A DNA stretch of 64,000 nt from Psychroserpens sp. (GCA_017643165.1 JAEPNY010000002.1:374970-438969); one strand, 5' to 3'. Shown: positions 16,366 through 25,440, numbered from the stretch's first letter. Program-made: numbers and translations. Notes: generated from the letters alone by a model not told the origin.

Positions 16366-18051
16366 TTATTTTCTATAAAATGTTGCTTCAAATGTAGCAT
16401 TATTTCCAACATTATCGGTAACAATTATTTTGAGATTGTTTTCTGTATCTGAAATTATGTTGTCGGAAAAGTCATAGGTAAGTGTGCCTTTTTTGTATTC
16501 ATATTCCATTAAGATCCATTTGCCATTTAAAGTAGCACGATAATTGCTTATTCCAGAATCTTCATCTTCAATATTAACTTTTAGAACCTGTTGTTTACTC
16601 ATCCATTTACCTTCTTGGAAGTTGACAGGTGAAATTGTAGGATTGACGGAGTCTTGAGCAATAGTGAAAGTACCAAGTGATTTGGTGCTGGTCGATAAGA
16701 AATCTCCCAAACGTTTGGTGTTTACGTATCCAGGTCGTTTGTAATAACCGTATAGCTTTGCAATATATAGCTGCTGTTTGTCTGCGTCAGAATAATTGCT
16801 AATATCAAATTTGATCGATGCATTTTTTTGTAGGGGTACCACATCGCGATGCAACGTTAATGTGTCATTAGCAACATTGTAATCCATGTAAAAATCTTCA
16901 TAGAAGGTGTTCTTCGGGATATAAACGGATATGTTACCATCTGTAAATTCATTGACTTGATCAGCAATGATATAAGTTGAGGGTTTTAAGTCTGGAGCTT
17001 CTAGTTTTTCTTTGATAGGTTGACCAGCAATTGGAATGTTTAACCAAGACTCATTACCTTCAAAATCTCTAATTCTTACACGATAGATATTATCTGTGCT
17101 GTCTTCAATTTTCAGATAACCATCATCAGAAACATCTTTTAACATGCTTAATGTGTTCCCTGATTCCACAAATAACTTCTGGATTCTTGACTTCTTTTCT
17201 TTATACACCTCGAAGTCGATATAGCGATTAATATGCTTAGACTCATCGAATGAGAAACGTTTGAAGTCCATTTCAAAAGTCTTATTTCCATTGTAAAAAG
17301 CCTGTATGTTGCTCACACCATTTTTGTTTCTGGCAAGATCTTGTTGATCATAACTTACGATTCCAACGCCTATATCTCCGGTTGCTGTGATAGCCTCAGT
17401 GGCATAGTCACCGTCTTTTTTAGGGATTAGCCGTAGTTCTTGGCGTTCTCGAGAATTATTGACGTGAGATGTTCTGTTTTTTGGATATGCATAGACTCCA
17501 GTAAGCATTGGGGTTTTAGAATCTTTTACTTGGATACCAAATAACATCGGATTAATTGGACGCTCTTCATTATCTCTAATTTCGAAATGCAAATGTGGAC
17601 CACCTGAACTTCCAGTATTTCCTGAGTAAGCAACGATCTCATCACTAGTTATTGGTAATTCTGTTGGAGATGGAAAGACTTCTACCTCATAACTTTCTTT
17701 CTCGTATTGACAAGCTTTTATGAATTGTTCAATGCGTGGTGAAAACTTCTTCAAATGGGCATACACCGAAACATAACCATTAGGATGTGTAATATATAAG
17801 GCTTTTCCGTAGCCAAAATGTGATACTTTAATGCGACTCACATAGCCTTCGGCGGCTGCATAGACTTTTAGTCCTGTACGTTGTTGTGTTTTAATATCAA
17901 TTCCTGAATGAAAATGATTTGATCGCAATTCAGCAAACGTTCCTGATAATATGATATCGATATCTAATGGTTTTCTGAAGTAGTCTTGAGGGTAGGGAGA
18001 TTGCGCTATGCATAGCTGTGTTAAAAATAGAAAACCAAAAATATATTTCAT
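16366..18051 (-). CDS. M23 family zinc metallopeptidase (LytM-like)
   Basis: The protein is 561 residues with a signal peptide ending near LCIAQ. The peptidase domain occupies about residues 35-180 with the zinc ligands H48 and D52 in HFHSGID and the catalytic/zinc histidines H153 and H155 in GPHLHFE. The remaining roughly 370 residues are beta-rich, Ig-like, and of unknown role (for example SYDQQDLARNKNG). All metal ligands are intact, so an active cell-wall endopeptidase is likely. It is encoded 11 bases before the TonB receptor gene on the same strand. Confidence 0.88.
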   Translation of the reverse strand: MKYIFGFLFLTQLCIAQSPYPQDYFRKPLDIDIILSGTFAELRSNHFHSGIDIKTQQRTGLKVYAAAEGYVSRIKVSHFGYGKALYITHPNGYVSVYAHLKKFSPRIEQFIKACQYEKESYEVEVFPSPTELPITSDEIVAYSGNTGSSGGPHLHFEIRDNEERPINPMLFGIQVKDSKTPMLTGVYAYPKNRTSHVNNSRERQELRLIPKKDGDYATEAITATGDIGVGIVSYDQQDLARNKNGVSNIQAFYNGNKTFEMDFKRFSFDESKHINRYIDFEVYKEKKSRIQKLFVESGNTLSMLKDVSDDGYLKIEDSTDNIYRVRIRDFEGNESWLNIPIAGQPIKEKLEAPDLKPSTYIIADQVNEFTDGNISVYIPKNTFYEDFYMDYNVANDTLTLHRDVVPLQKNASIKFDISNYSDADKQQLYIAKLYGYYKRPGYVNTKRLGDFLSTSTKSLGTFTIAQDSVNPTISPVNFQEGKWMSKQQVLKVNIEDEDSGISNYRATLNGKWILMEYEYKKGTLTYDFSDNIISDTENNLKIIVTDNVGNNATFEATFYRK

Positions 18052-18264
18052 GTGTTATGAAGATTACGTCTTACTTAACGTAAAAATATTAAAATTTATT
18101 TAAATATAGAAAATATTCTATAGATGATTAATGATTATCATTAGCAGTGCTAAAAATATAAAAGAAACGGAAATATTAATAGCCTGTTCAATATTTATAT
18201 GGAACAATGAAAACCAATAATAACAAAGGATACGAGCTATCATTCAAAATTAATGTCAAAACAA

Positions 18265-18295
18265 TTGTGAATTTTGAGTGAGTATGTTAACTTTG
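18265..18295 (+). promoter_or_regulatory. Promoter of the coiled-coil/zapA unit
   Basis: TTG (18265-18267), 20 bases, then TAACTTTG (18288-18295): a full match to the Bacteroidota -33/-7 pattern. The expected start near 18301 gives a leader of about 20 bases before the ATG at 18320. Confidence 0.65.
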
Positions 18296-18319
18296 TTTCA
18301 ACAGTATTGAAATTTGCAA

Positions 18320-18610
18320 ATGAGTAAAATTGAAGATATTGTTGATTCGTTAGAGAATAAAATTAGCAAGGTTTTACATAAATTAGAAGTGTTAAAACAA
18401 ACCAATGCTAAATTGTCTAAAGAATTAGCATTAGAACAACAAAAAAGCCTTGAATATCAAGAAGAAATTAGTTCTTGGGTTGAAAAATATGAGGCGCTTA
18501 AAGTTGCAAATTCGCTGCTGGGCAGTGACGAAAATAACAGAGAAACAAAGCTCAAAATAAACACATTAATCAGAGATATTGATCATTGTATAGCTCAATT
18601 ATCTGAATAA
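18320..18610 (+). CDS. Small coiled-coil protein encoded with zapA
   Basis: From the ATG at 18320 the protein is 96 residues; a TTG two codons up is also possible but unneeded. Residues about 1-65 are a continuous heptad-like coiled coil (IEDIVDSLENKISKVLHKLE and onward), followed by a short second helix ending DHCIAQLSE. I know no family name. It resembles ZapB in size and coiled-coil character, and its place 15 bases ahead of zapA suggests a divisome role, but that is inference from position. Confidence 0.7.
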   Translation: MSKIEDIVDSLENKISKVLHKLEVLKQTNAKLSKELALEQQKSLEYQEEISSWVEKYEALKVANSLLGSDENNRETKLKINTLIRDIDHCIAQLSE

Positions 18611-18625
18611 GGTAAACCAATTTGA

Positions 18626-18919
18626 ATGGCGGATAGTTTAAAAATAAAGGTCTCTATTGCCAATCGCGTATATCCTTTAACCATCAATCCTGATCAGGAA
18701 GAAGGTTTGCGTAAGGCGGCAAAGAAGATTGAAGCCATGATTAATCAATTTGAGCAGAATTATTCCGTGCGAGATAAGCAGGATGTTTTAGCCATGTGTG
18801 CATTACAATTTGCTTCTCAGGTGGAACAAAAAACAATAGATAAAGCCAATGTTAGTGAAGAGGTTGAATTAAAGCTTGAAGCTTTGAATGATATACTTCA
18901 TCAACATTTAAGTGCATAA
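18626..18919 (+). CDS. zapA: Cell division protein ZapA
   Basis: The protein is 97 residues, the standard ZapA length. The N-terminal globular part KIKVSIANRVYPLTINPDQEEGLRKAAKKI (here read as two pieces around residue 20) is the family signature, followed by a helix and coiled coil with DKQDVLAMCALQFASQVEQ. ZapA stabilises FtsZ filaments at midcell. It shares a promoter with the upstream coiled-coil gene and is followed by a 6S-like RNA. The zapA-6S neighbourhood is also seen in proteobacteria such as E. coli. Confidence 0.9.
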   Translation: MADSLKIKVSIANRVYPLTINPDQEEGLRKAAKKIEAMINQFEQNYSVRDKQDVLAMCALQFASQVEQKTIDKANVSEEVELKLEALNDILHQHLSA

Positions 18920-18947
18920 CGTTCTTTAAAATAAACAATAGGTTACT

Positions 18948-19130
18948 GCCTACATTAGTTATTTTTTTTTGATAAACTCAACGTTAATTCTTTAAAAAGG
19001 GTGAGTTTAAGTTGTAAAACCGTGCTGCTAATGCTTTCGAGCATTTGGGCAGATTTTTGATCAGCTTGTTAGCCCTAAACTTGTTTTTAAGGAGTTTATA
19101 CAAAATCCACAACTGATGTAGGCTTTTTTT
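18948..19130 (+). ncRNA. ssrS: 6S RNA candidate between zapA and rny
   Basis: The whole 231-base gap is explained by a structured RNA of about 183 bases. A closing stem of 13 pairs (18948-18960 with 19111-19123, one G-U) is followed at once by seven T residues, so the stem doubles as a terminator. Inside it, ATAAACTC (18972-18979) pairs with GAGTTTAT (19092-19099). The same arm can instead pair with TGAGTTTA (19002-19009). An inner hairpin has CTGC and AATGCT arms (19025-19035) closed by a UUCG loop (19036-19039). The size, single closed rod with a large internal bubble, and position after zapA fit 6S RNA, which binds the housekeeping RNA polymerase. The family name is inferred; that this is a structured RNA is well supported. 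Confidence 0.65.
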
Positions 19131-19150
19131 ATATATAAATTCAACTAAAT

Positions 19151-20728
19151 ATGGATACGAACACAATTATAATGATTGTTGGTGCAGTTGTACTAGGACT
19201 AGTACTCGGATATATTATTGCTAAAGCTTTAGAAAAAAAGAACGCATCTAAGATGATTAAGGATGCAAAGTCTGAAGCCAATTCAATTTTAAAAGAAGCA
19301 AAAAGTGAAGGTGAGTCGATCAAAAAAGACAAAATTCTTCAAGCTAAAGAAAAGTTTATCGAGCTCAAAGCTGAGCATGAGAAGGTCATATTATCACGTG
19401 ATAAGAAAATGGCTGAAGCCGAAAAACGAACACGCGATAAAGAGTCTCAGATCAGCAGCGAACTTGCAAAACAGAAAAAAACAAATCAGTCTTTAGAATC
19501 TAAGATCAAAGACTATGACTTTCGTTTAGAATTCTTAGAAAAGAAAAAGGACGAACTTGACAAAGCGCATAAAGGGCAAATAAAGCAGCTTGAAGTGATT
19601 TCAGGGCTTTCGGCCGAGGATGCTAAGGCGCAACTCGTGGAATCGCTAAAAGGCGAGGCTAAAACGGATGCTATGAGCTATATTCAAGACACACTTGAAG
19701 AAGCAAAACTTACCGCACAACAAGAAGCTAAAAAAGTAATTATAAATACCATTCAGCGTATTGGAACTGAAGAAGCAATTGATAATTGTGTTTCTGTATT
19801 TAATATAGAATCAGATGATGTTAAAGGTCGAATTATTGGTCGTGAAGGACGTAATATTAGAGCCATTGAAGCTGCAACAGGTGTAGAAATTATTGTAGAC
19901 GATACTCCTGAAGCAATTATATTATCATGTTTTGATTCTGTTCGTAGAGAAATAGCAAGATTATCACTGCATAAATTGGTGACTGATGGTAGAATACATC
20001 CAGCACGAATTGAAGAAGTGGTTCGAAAAACGACAAAACAAATAGAGCAGGAAATCGTAGAAGTAGGAAAACGAACGGTTATCGATCTAGGAATACATGG
20101 ATTGCATCCAGAACTGATAAAATTAGTTGGACGTATGAAGTATAGATCTTCATATGGACAAAACCTATTACAACATTCACGTGAAGTAGCGAAGCTTTGT
20201 GGTGTGATGGCTGCAGAGTTAGGATTAAATCCGAAACTAGCGAAACGTGCAGGATTACTCCATGATATTGGAAAAGTACCATCATCAGAAGCTGATATGG
20301 AAACGCCACATGCCATTCTAGGAATGCAATGGGCTGAAAAACATGGTGAGAAACCTGAAGTGTGTAATGCTATAGGAGCACACCATGATGAAATTGAAAT
20401 GACAACCTTATTATCACCAATTATACAAGTTTGTGATGCTATTTCTGGTGCACGACCAGGAGCTAGACGACAAGTATTGGATTCGTACATCCAACGACTT
20501 AAAGATCTTGAAGAAGTCGCATTTGGATTCACCGGTGTAAATAAAGCATATGCGATCCAAGCAGGTCGTGAATTGCGAGTGATGGTAGAAAGTGAAAAGG
20601 TATCTGATGAACAGGCGGCGAACTTATCGTTTGAGATTTCTCAGAAAATACAAACTGATATGACGTATCCAGGTCAAGTGAAGGTCACTGTAATTCGAGA
20701 AACAAGGGCAGTGAATATTGCTAAATAG
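19151..20728 (+). CDS. rny: Ribonuclease Y
   Basis: The protein is 525 residues, full family length. It has an N-terminal transmembrane helix (about 5-25), a long charged coiled coil (about 26-200), a KH RNA-binding domain (about 222-285, with [19 protein letters not shown]), and an HD domain (about 345-440, with the His-Asp pair in GLLHDIGK and a later AHHDE). Rny is a membrane-bound endoribonuclease that starts mRNA decay. All catalytic residues are intact. A terminator follows. A long antisense frame inside this gene is a shadow. Confidence 0.95.
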   Translation: MDTNTIIMIVGAVVLGLVLGYIIAKALEKKNASKMIKDAKSEANSILKEAKSEGESIKKDKILQAKEKFIELKAEHEKVILSRDKKMAEAEKRTRDKESQISSELAKQKKTNQSLESKIKDYDFRLEFLEKKKDELDKAHKGQIKQLEVISGLSAEDAKAQLVESLKGEAKTDAMSYIQDTLEEAKLTAQQEAKKVIINTIQRIGTEEAIDNCVSVFNIESDDVKGRIIGREGRNIRAIEAATGVEIIVDDTPEAIILSCFDSVRREIARLSLHKLVTDGRIHPARIEEVVRKTTKQIEQEIVEVGKRTVIDLGIHGLHPELIKLVGRMKYRSSYGQNLLQHSREVAKLCGVMAAELGLNPKLAKRAGLLHDIGKVPSSEADMETPHAILGMQWAEKHGEKPEVCNAIGAHHDEIEMTTLLSPIIQVCDAISGARPGARRQVLDSYIQRLKDLEEVAFGFTGVNKAYAIQAGRELRVMVESEKVSDEQAANLSFEISQKIQTDMTYPGQVKVTVIRETRAVNIAK

Positions 20729-20744
20729 AAATATTATTCCAAAC

Positions 20745-20773
20745 AAAAAAGCACTCTTATGGAGTGCTTTTTT
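20745..20773. terminator. Bidirectional terminator between rny and the histidine kinase gene
   Basis: AAAAAAGCACTC (20745-20756) and GAGTGCTTTTTT (20762-20773) form a perfect 12-pair stem around a five-base loop. The stop codon of the convergent kinase gene (20757-20759) lies in the loop, so the last codons of that gene are within the terminator. Confidence 0.9.
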
Positions 20774-21929
20774 GCTTTTTAAACGTAAGTGTGAAGGTAC
20801 TTCCTTTATTAACAACACTTTTTAAGTCTATATGCCCACCAATAGCTTCGGCTTGAATCTTAGTGATGTATAATCCAATTCCTTTCGAATCTGTTCTGTC
20901 TGTACCATGAAATGTATGATACATTTCGAATAGTTGGTCTTTAAATTTCTTAGTGTCTATACCAATGCCATTGTCTTTTATATCTATAATAATATGATTA
21001 CTTGATTCTGAAGACTTGAGATGCACAAATGCATCGCGTTCAGGATGTTTGTATTTTATACCATTAGAAATTAAGTTATAAAAAATACTTTCTAAATAGG
21101 CGCTGTTAGCTGTAATATTGAGGTCATTATCAATTTTATTAATTACGCTTACGTCATTGGAATCAATCTCCAAATCCAAATTATTTACGACCTTCTGAAC
21201 ACATTCTGAAATATTAATAACCTCATCTAATTGTTTAGCATTTGCTTTGGATTTAATACTTATGATGTCATCTAAATCAATTATGGTATTTGTTAAACCT
21301 TCAGAAATAGTATGAAGATGTCTAATGAGTTCTTCCTTCTCTTCATTATTATCACTGTCGTCATAAAACTCCAATATATTTTTAAAGTTTCCGATATTGG
21401 TTTTTAAATTATGAGAAACGATATGTGTAAAATTGTGTAGTCTTTTATTTTGACTAGTAATGAGCTGAAGATATTCCTCTAATTTTTGTTCTCTTTCTAT
21501 CCTAGAAGTGATATCTGTGTGTGTCCCAATGATACGCTTAGGGGAGCCGTTGGGTTGCCATTCTATTACTTTGCCTCGATCTCGAATCCATTTGTAACTC
21601 CCATCTTCACAACGTACACGATGCTCGTTTTCATACATGGCAGTTTTATGTGTTATATGATCTTTGAAATCTTTATGGTATTTTTCTTTGTCATCATCAT
21701 GAACGCGATCATTCCAATCATTTGGATTTTGACCAAAACTGTAATTATCAACGCCTAAAATTTGCAAAGAACCATTGGAAAACAAAACACGATCTTTTTC
21801 TGCATCATATTCCCATAAACCGATACTAGAGTATTCTAAAGCTATTTGCCATTTTGAGGATTCTTGAGTTTGTGTTTTAGGTTGTATTTGACGTAGGGAT
21901 CTAAGGTGTTTTTTAAGATAGTTTAGCAT
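20757..21929 (-). CDS. PAS-domain sensor histidine kinase
   Basis: I start it at the ATG at 21929 (390 residues); a GTG at 21953 would add eight residues. There is no membrane segment, so it is cytosolic. Order: one PAS domain with PAC motif (about 28-145, with WKWIRDRG-type text KWIRDRGKV), a dimerisation/phosphoacceptor region with His in THIVSHNLKTNIGN (about residue 173), and an HATPase domain with the N box FYNLISNGIKYK (about 283-294), DNGIGID and KGIGLYI. The cognate response regulator is not adjacent. A TAATTTTG box lies at 21980-21973. Its signal is unknown. Confidence 0.85.
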   Translation of the reverse strand: MLNYLKKHLRSLRQIQPKTQTQESSKWQIALEYSSIGLWEYDAEKDRVLFSNGSLQILGVDNYSFGQNPNDWNDRVHDDDKEKYHKDFKDHITHKTAMYENEHRVRCEDGSYKWIRDRGKVIEWQPNGSPKRIIGTHTDITSRIEREQKLEEYLQLITSQNKRLHNFTHIVSHNLKTNIGNFKNILEFYDDSDNNEEKEELIRHLHTISEGLTNTIIDLDDIISIKSKANAKQLDEVINISECVQKVVNNLDLEIDSNDVSVINKIDNDLNITANSAYLESIFYNLISNGIKYKHPERDAFVHLKSSESSNHIIIDIKDNGIGIDTKKFKDQLFEMYHTFHGTDRTDSKGIGLYITKIQAEAIGGHIDLKSVVNKGSTFTLTFKKQKSTP

Positions 21930-21984
21930 AAGTTGGTTTTGAACATTTGACACAACCTTGAATGCTAAGTCACAAAATTATAGG

Positions 21985-22893
21985 CTATTTTCTAGGATGG
22001 TAGGTCATCAATACATCTTTAAGATGTGAGCGATCAACATGCATGTAGATTTCTGTAGTCGTAATACTTTCATGGCCCAACATAAGTTGTATAGCTCGTA
22101 AGTCGGCACCATTTTCTAATAAGTGTGTGGCGAAAGAATGTCGAAAGGTATGCGGAGAAATAACCTTATTCAGATTTATAGCCTTCGCTAAGTCCTTAAT
22201 AATGGTAAATACCATGGCACGTGTCAATTGTTTTCCTCGGTTATTAAGAAATAATGTATCTGTGTGTTCCGCATGAACCTTGATATGTGCTCTAATAGCA
22301 ATCCAAATATCAATATACTTTTGTGTATTAGATCCAATTGGAACAAATCGTTGTTTATCACCTTTTCCGGTAACTTTTATAAAACCTTCATCAAAGAATA
22401 GATCTGATAATCTAAGATTAATCAACTCGCTTACACGCAATCCACAACCATATAGTGTTTCTAGAAGTGCACGATTACGTTCTCCAATACAAACGCCATT
22501 GTAAGTTTTACTTAAGTCTATGGCACTGATTAGATCGTCGATTTCTTTAGTAGATAAGGTATCTGGAAGTTTTCGTCCAATTTTTGGGGTTTCAATATGA
22601 TCAAGCGGATTAGTTTTACGGTAATCTTCAAAAACGAGATATGTAAAAAAACTTCTTAATCCAGATATTAATCGGGATTGTGATCGGGTATTTAATTCTT
22701 TCGCAGATTGGTAGACGAAATCTTGAATGGTTTCATAAGAAATGTCAATCGGTGACGTCTGCATATTTCTAAACTCCAAATACCGAATAAGCTTAAGCAC
22801 GTCTAATTCATAATTTTCTATTGAATTGGCAGACAAACCACGCTCAATTTTGAGATAGTATTTAAAGTCGTCGAGTGCATTTTGCCACTTCAT
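21985..22893 (-). CDS. xerD: Tyrosine recombinase XerD
   Basis: The protein is 302 residues, standard XerD length. The N-terminal SAM-like domain is about 1-95. The catalytic set is complete: R153 in GCGLRVSELINL, a lysine in the beta-hairpin near 177-180 (TGKGDKQRF), H248 and R251 in HTFRHSFATHLLE, H274 in MLGHESI, and the nucleophile Y283 in TTEIYMHV. It works with XerC or alone at dif to resolve chromosome dimers. No integrase-type neighbours are present, so this is the housekeeping copy. It is preceded by a TATTTTTG box. Confidence 0.92.
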   Translation of the reverse strand: MKWQNALDDFKYYLKIERGLSANSIENYELDVLKLIRYLEFRNMQTSPIDISYETIQDFVYQSAKELNTRSQSRLISGLRSFFTYLVFEDYRKTNPLDHIETPKIGRKLPDTLSTKEIDDLISAIDLSKTYNGVCIGERNRALLETLYGCGLRVSELINLRLSDLFFDEGFIKVTGKGDKQRFVPIGSNTQKYIDIWIAIRAHIKVHAEHTDTLFLNNRGKQLTRAMVFTIIKDLAKAINLNKVISPHTFRHSFATHLLENGADLRAIQLMLGHESITTTEIYMHVDRSHLKDVLMTYHPRK

Positions 22894-22924
22894 ATAATAG
22901 GTACTTGTTGACGGGTTTATAAGT

Positions 22925-22932
22925 CAAAAATA
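22925..22932 (-). promoter_or_regulatory. -7 promoter box of xerD
   Basis: The minus strand reads TATTTTTG, a perfect TAnnTTTG element, 31 bases before the xerD ATG. No convincing -33 TTG is at the expected distance. Confidence 0.4.
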
Positions 22933-23139
22933 CCATAAAAATCGGTCATTTTATAGAATTTTGACTACGACATATGTCGTATTTTCCTTAAAAATTGTTA
23001 ATAAACTACTTTATTAAAATACTGTAAATCAAATGCTTATATATTTTTGTTCATAAAGCTGTTAATAAGATGTAAAAAAATGTTTACAATCTGAAAAAAA
23101 AGTCTTTAGTTTGTATTAATCAATTTTAAAACTTTTATT

Positions 23140-23643
23140 ATGAAAAAATTATTGTTAGTAGCAGTCGTTGCAGTATTTGGATTAACAAATATGAATGCTC
23201 AAAATTTCGGAGCTGGTATCACGCTTGGTCTTCCAATTGGTGATGCAGGTGATCTTTACACATTCAATGTAGGTTTAGACTTAAACTACATGTGGGAAGT
23301 ATCTGATTCATTTGAGGCTGGTGTTGCTTCTGGTTACAACCATTCGTTTGGAGATGAAACATCATTTTCTTTTGGAGGTGCTACTGTAACTGCTGATGTA
23401 GACGATTTTCAGTACATTCCTTTAGCAGCAGCTGGACGTTTCAATGCATCTGAGGAATTTCAAGTAGGTGCTGACTTAGGATATGCTATTGCTGTCGGAG
23501 ATGGTGATGGAGGATTCTATTACAGACCAATGGTTGGTTATAGTGTTTCTGATAATACTCAGGTTACTGTATCATACCGCGGTATTAGTGTTGACGGAGG
23601 AAGTTTCTCAACGATCAATGCTGGTGTTAATTTCGGATTCTAA
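23140..23643 (+). CDS. Small outer membrane beta-barrel protein
   Basis: The protein is 167 residues. Its signal peptide MKKLLLVAVVAVFGLTNMNAQ is cleaved after NAQ. The mature part alternates glycine and aromatic residues in eight likely strands and ends in the FGF terminus typical of outer membrane barrels. Its signal peptide and leader are nearly identical to those of the next gene, so the two look like paralogues. It has its own terminator, and the upstream 246-base gap contains a degenerate -7 box (TTAGTTTG, 23106-23113). The function is unknown; porin-family small barrels (OmpW/OMP_b-brl) are the usual annotation. Confidence 0.82.
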   Translation: MKKLLLVAVVAVFGLTNMNAQNFGAGITLGLPIGDAGDLYTFNVGLDLNYMWEVSDSFEAGVASGYNHSFGDETSFSFGGATVTADVDDFQYIPLAAAGRFNASEEFQVGADLGYAIAVGDGDGGFYYRPMVGYSVSDNTQVTVSYRGISVDGGSFSTINAGVNFGF

Positions 23644-23660
23644 ACCCAAATTAAATAGAT

Positions 23661-23691
23661 AAAAAAAGAAGTCCTTAGGACTTCTTTTTTT
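23661..23691. terminator. Terminator after the first barrel gene
   Basis: GAAGTCC (23668-23674) and GGACTTC (23678-23684) form a stem with a three-base loop, with seven A upstream and seven T downstream, 25 bases after the stop. Confidence 0.88.
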
Positions 23692-23726
23692 GCTATAAAT
23701 CAGTTGAAATACAATAAAATATCGAT

Positions 23727-23752
23727 AAAACGCATAATTTTATGCGTTTTTT
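23727..23752. terminator. Second hairpin with T run between the two barrel genes
   Basis: AAAACGCATA (23727-23736), loop ATTT and TATGCGTTTT (23741-23750) form a ten-pair stem ending in a T run. It lies directly upstream of the next promoter and may act as a second terminator or insulate it. Confidence 0.75.
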
Positions 23753-23753
23753 C

Positions 23754-23784
23754 TTGTTTATAATAGATGCGGCGTATATATTTG
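23754..23784 (+). promoter_or_regulatory. Promoter of the second barrel gene
   Basis: TTG (23754-23756), 20 bases, then TATATTTG (23777-23784): a full match to the Bacteroidota promoter pattern. The expected leader is about 40 bases before the ATG at 23830. Confidence 0.68.
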
Positions 23785-23829
23785 CCGACCATTTTATAAA
23801 TAAAACCAAATATTTTAAACTTAATTATT

Positions 23830-24429
23830 ATGAAAAAATTGTTATTAATGGCTGCAATCGCAGTTTTCGGATTTACAAATGTAAATGCACAAGAGGATGA
23901 ATCTAAAGGCGGATTCGCAAAAGGTGATGTTTATGCATCTGGTACGGTTGGTTTCAACAGTATTTCACAAGGTGAAGCGAAAGAGAATGAATTTACATTT
24001 TCTCCAGCTGTAGGATTCTTTGTAAATGAAAATATTGCATTAGAACTTAATTTAGTTGTAGGTTCTGCTACAAGTGAATTTGGAGGTGCAGAAGATAAAT
24101 TAAATCAATTCGGTGCTGGAATCGGTGCAACGTATTTCTTTACGCCTGCTGAACGTTTTTCATTTACTACTGGTGTAGGTGTTGTTTACATTAACAGTAA
24201 GAATGAACCTGCTGGTGGTGGTGAAGTAAAAGTTGACACTTTTGGTGTAGCTGTTGCTCCAGGTATAAACTATTTTGTATCTGATTGTTTCGCATTAAGA
24301 GCGTCTATCGGAGCTTTATCGTACACAACGTCTAAAGCTGATTTTGATGGAGCTGAAGCTGTAAACACTTTCGCGCTTAACTTAGATCTTTCTGATATTA
24401 ACTTTGGTGTGACTTACAAGTTTAACTAA
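23830..24429 (+). CDS. Outer membrane beta-barrel protein (Omp_b-brl type)
   Basis: The protein is 199 residues. The signal peptide MKKLLLMAAIAVFGFTNVNAQ differs from that of the upstream barrel at only a few positions. The mature protein has eight to ten strands (for example FTTGVGVVYINSK and FGVAVAPGINYF) and ends in TYKFN. It has its own consensus promoter and terminator. The ligand and role are unknown. Confidence 0.82.
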   Translation: MKKLLLMAAIAVFGFTNVNAQEDESKGGFAKGDVYASGTVGFNSISQGEAKENEFTFSPAVGFFVNENIALELNLVVGSATSEFGGAEDKLNQFGAGIGATYFFTPAERFSFTTGVGVVYINSKNEPAGGGEVKVDTFGVAVAPGINYFVSDCFALRASIGALSYTTSKADFDGAEAVNTFALNLDLSDINFGVTYKFN

Positions 24430-24449
24430 GAGCCGATTTCTTAAGACAT

Positions 24450-24475
24450 AAGCAGGGTTTAACCCTGCTTTTTTT
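24450..24475 (+). terminator. Terminator after the second barrel gene
   Basis: AGCAGGG (24451-24457), loop TTTAA, CCCTGCT (24463-24469), followed by seven T residues. This is the most GC-rich terminator stem in the window. Confidence 0.9.
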
Positions 24476-24502
24476 ATGCCTAATTTTTCATACTTTTACC
24501 AT

Positions 24503-24919
24503 ATGAAAAAGCTCATAATTATAAATGGTCCCAATATCAATTTACTTGGTAAACGTGAAACGTCTATTTATGGAACACAAACCTTTGATGAATATTTTAA
24601 TACGTTAGTCAATAAATTTCCTACGATCTCGTTAGAACAGTATCAATCGAACATCGAAGGCGAACTCATTGATAAGATTCAGGAAGTGGGATATTCATAC
24701 GATGGTATTATTTTGAATGCTGCAGCATATACGCATACATCAGTAGGTATAGGAGATGCGGTTAAAGCCATTGAAACTCCAGTAATAGAGGTGCATATTT
24801 CTAATACAGCTGTTAGAGAATCTTTTAGACATCAATCCTATATCGCACCGCATGCTCAAGGCGTAATTTTAGGATTTGGATTGCAGAGTTATGAGTTGGC
24901 CATTCAAAGCTTTTCATAA
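24503..24919 (+). CDS. aroQ: Type II 3-dehydroquinate dehydratase
   Basis: From the ATG at 24503 the protein is 138 residues, the usual size of this shikimate-pathway enzyme. The frame is open nine codons further up, but that would put the start in the preceding terminator's T run, and homologues begin KKLIIINGPN. Markers: NGPNINLLGKRETSIYG with the catalytic Arg and Tyr, NAAAYTHTSVGI (Asn and His of the active site), VIEVHISN and ESFRHQSY. The ATG follows a TACTTTTA box by four bases, so a very short leader is possible. It is encoded 11 bases before another barrel gene. Confidence 0.93.
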   Translation: MKKLIIINGPNINLLGKRETSIYGTQTFDEYFNTLVNKFPTISLEQYQSNIEGELIDKIQEVGYSYDGIILNAAAYTHTSVGIGDAVKAIETPVIEVHISNTAVRESFRHQSYIAPHAQGVILGFGLQSYELAIQSFS

Positions 24920-24930
24920 ATACAGTCGTA

Positions 24931-25416
24931 ATGAGAAATTACAGGATTTTAAGTTTACTTTTTTTATTAGTTACAATACATTTTAATTTCGCTCAAACCA
25001 AGGCGGATTTTGGAGTTAAGGGTGGAATTAATCTTACTTTTTTTCAGGTGAATGAGGCTAATTTCGGTCCGAATACCGAAACCGAAGTGGGTTACTATGG
25101 TGGCGTTTTTGTAGATTTTAAGATAGACGAAGACTTTTCAATTCAACCTGAAGTGCTTTATATAGGACTTGGTGATTTCAAATTTATTAATGCGCCTATA
25201 TATGCGACATATGAAGTGGCTCAAAATTTCAGATTACTTGTAGGTCCAAGTTTGAATTACTTTTTCGATTTTTTCAACAATAAGTTCAAAGTCCGTGGTG
25301 ATGTGAGCGCGGCATATAATATCTTAGAAAACTTAGACGTGCATGCCAAATACACTTTGGGTTTTGAAGAAATATCTCCTAATGGCTTGTTTTTCGGATT
25401 GGGCCTAAAATTATAA
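24931..25416 (+). CDS. Outer membrane beta-barrel protein
   Basis: The protein is 161 residues with a signal peptide ending at HFNFAQ. The mature part, beginning with FGVKGGINLTFF, is the porT/OMP_b-brl type with repeated short strands, and it ends in FGLGLKL. It lies 11 bases after aroQ and is probably co-transcribed with it. It is the third small barrel within 2.3 kb. The function is unknown. Confidence 0.8.
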   Translation: MRNYRILSLLFLLVTIHFNFAQTKADFGVKGGINLTFFQVNEANFGPNTETEVGYYGGVFVDFKIDEDFSIQPEVLYIGLGDFKFINAPIYATYEVAQNFRLLVGPSLNYFFDFFNNKFKVRGDVSAAYNILENLDVHAKYTLGFEEISPNGLFFGLGLKL

Positions 25417-25440
25417 CAGGTCGACGCAAATTGTAAAGAT

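Noticed and set aside
19753-20532. Long open frame (259 codons) antisense to rny
   Set aside because: It lies wholly inside a well-conserved gene, is rich in Ser, Cys and Ile as expected of a reverse-complement shadow, and has no recognisable domain or start region.
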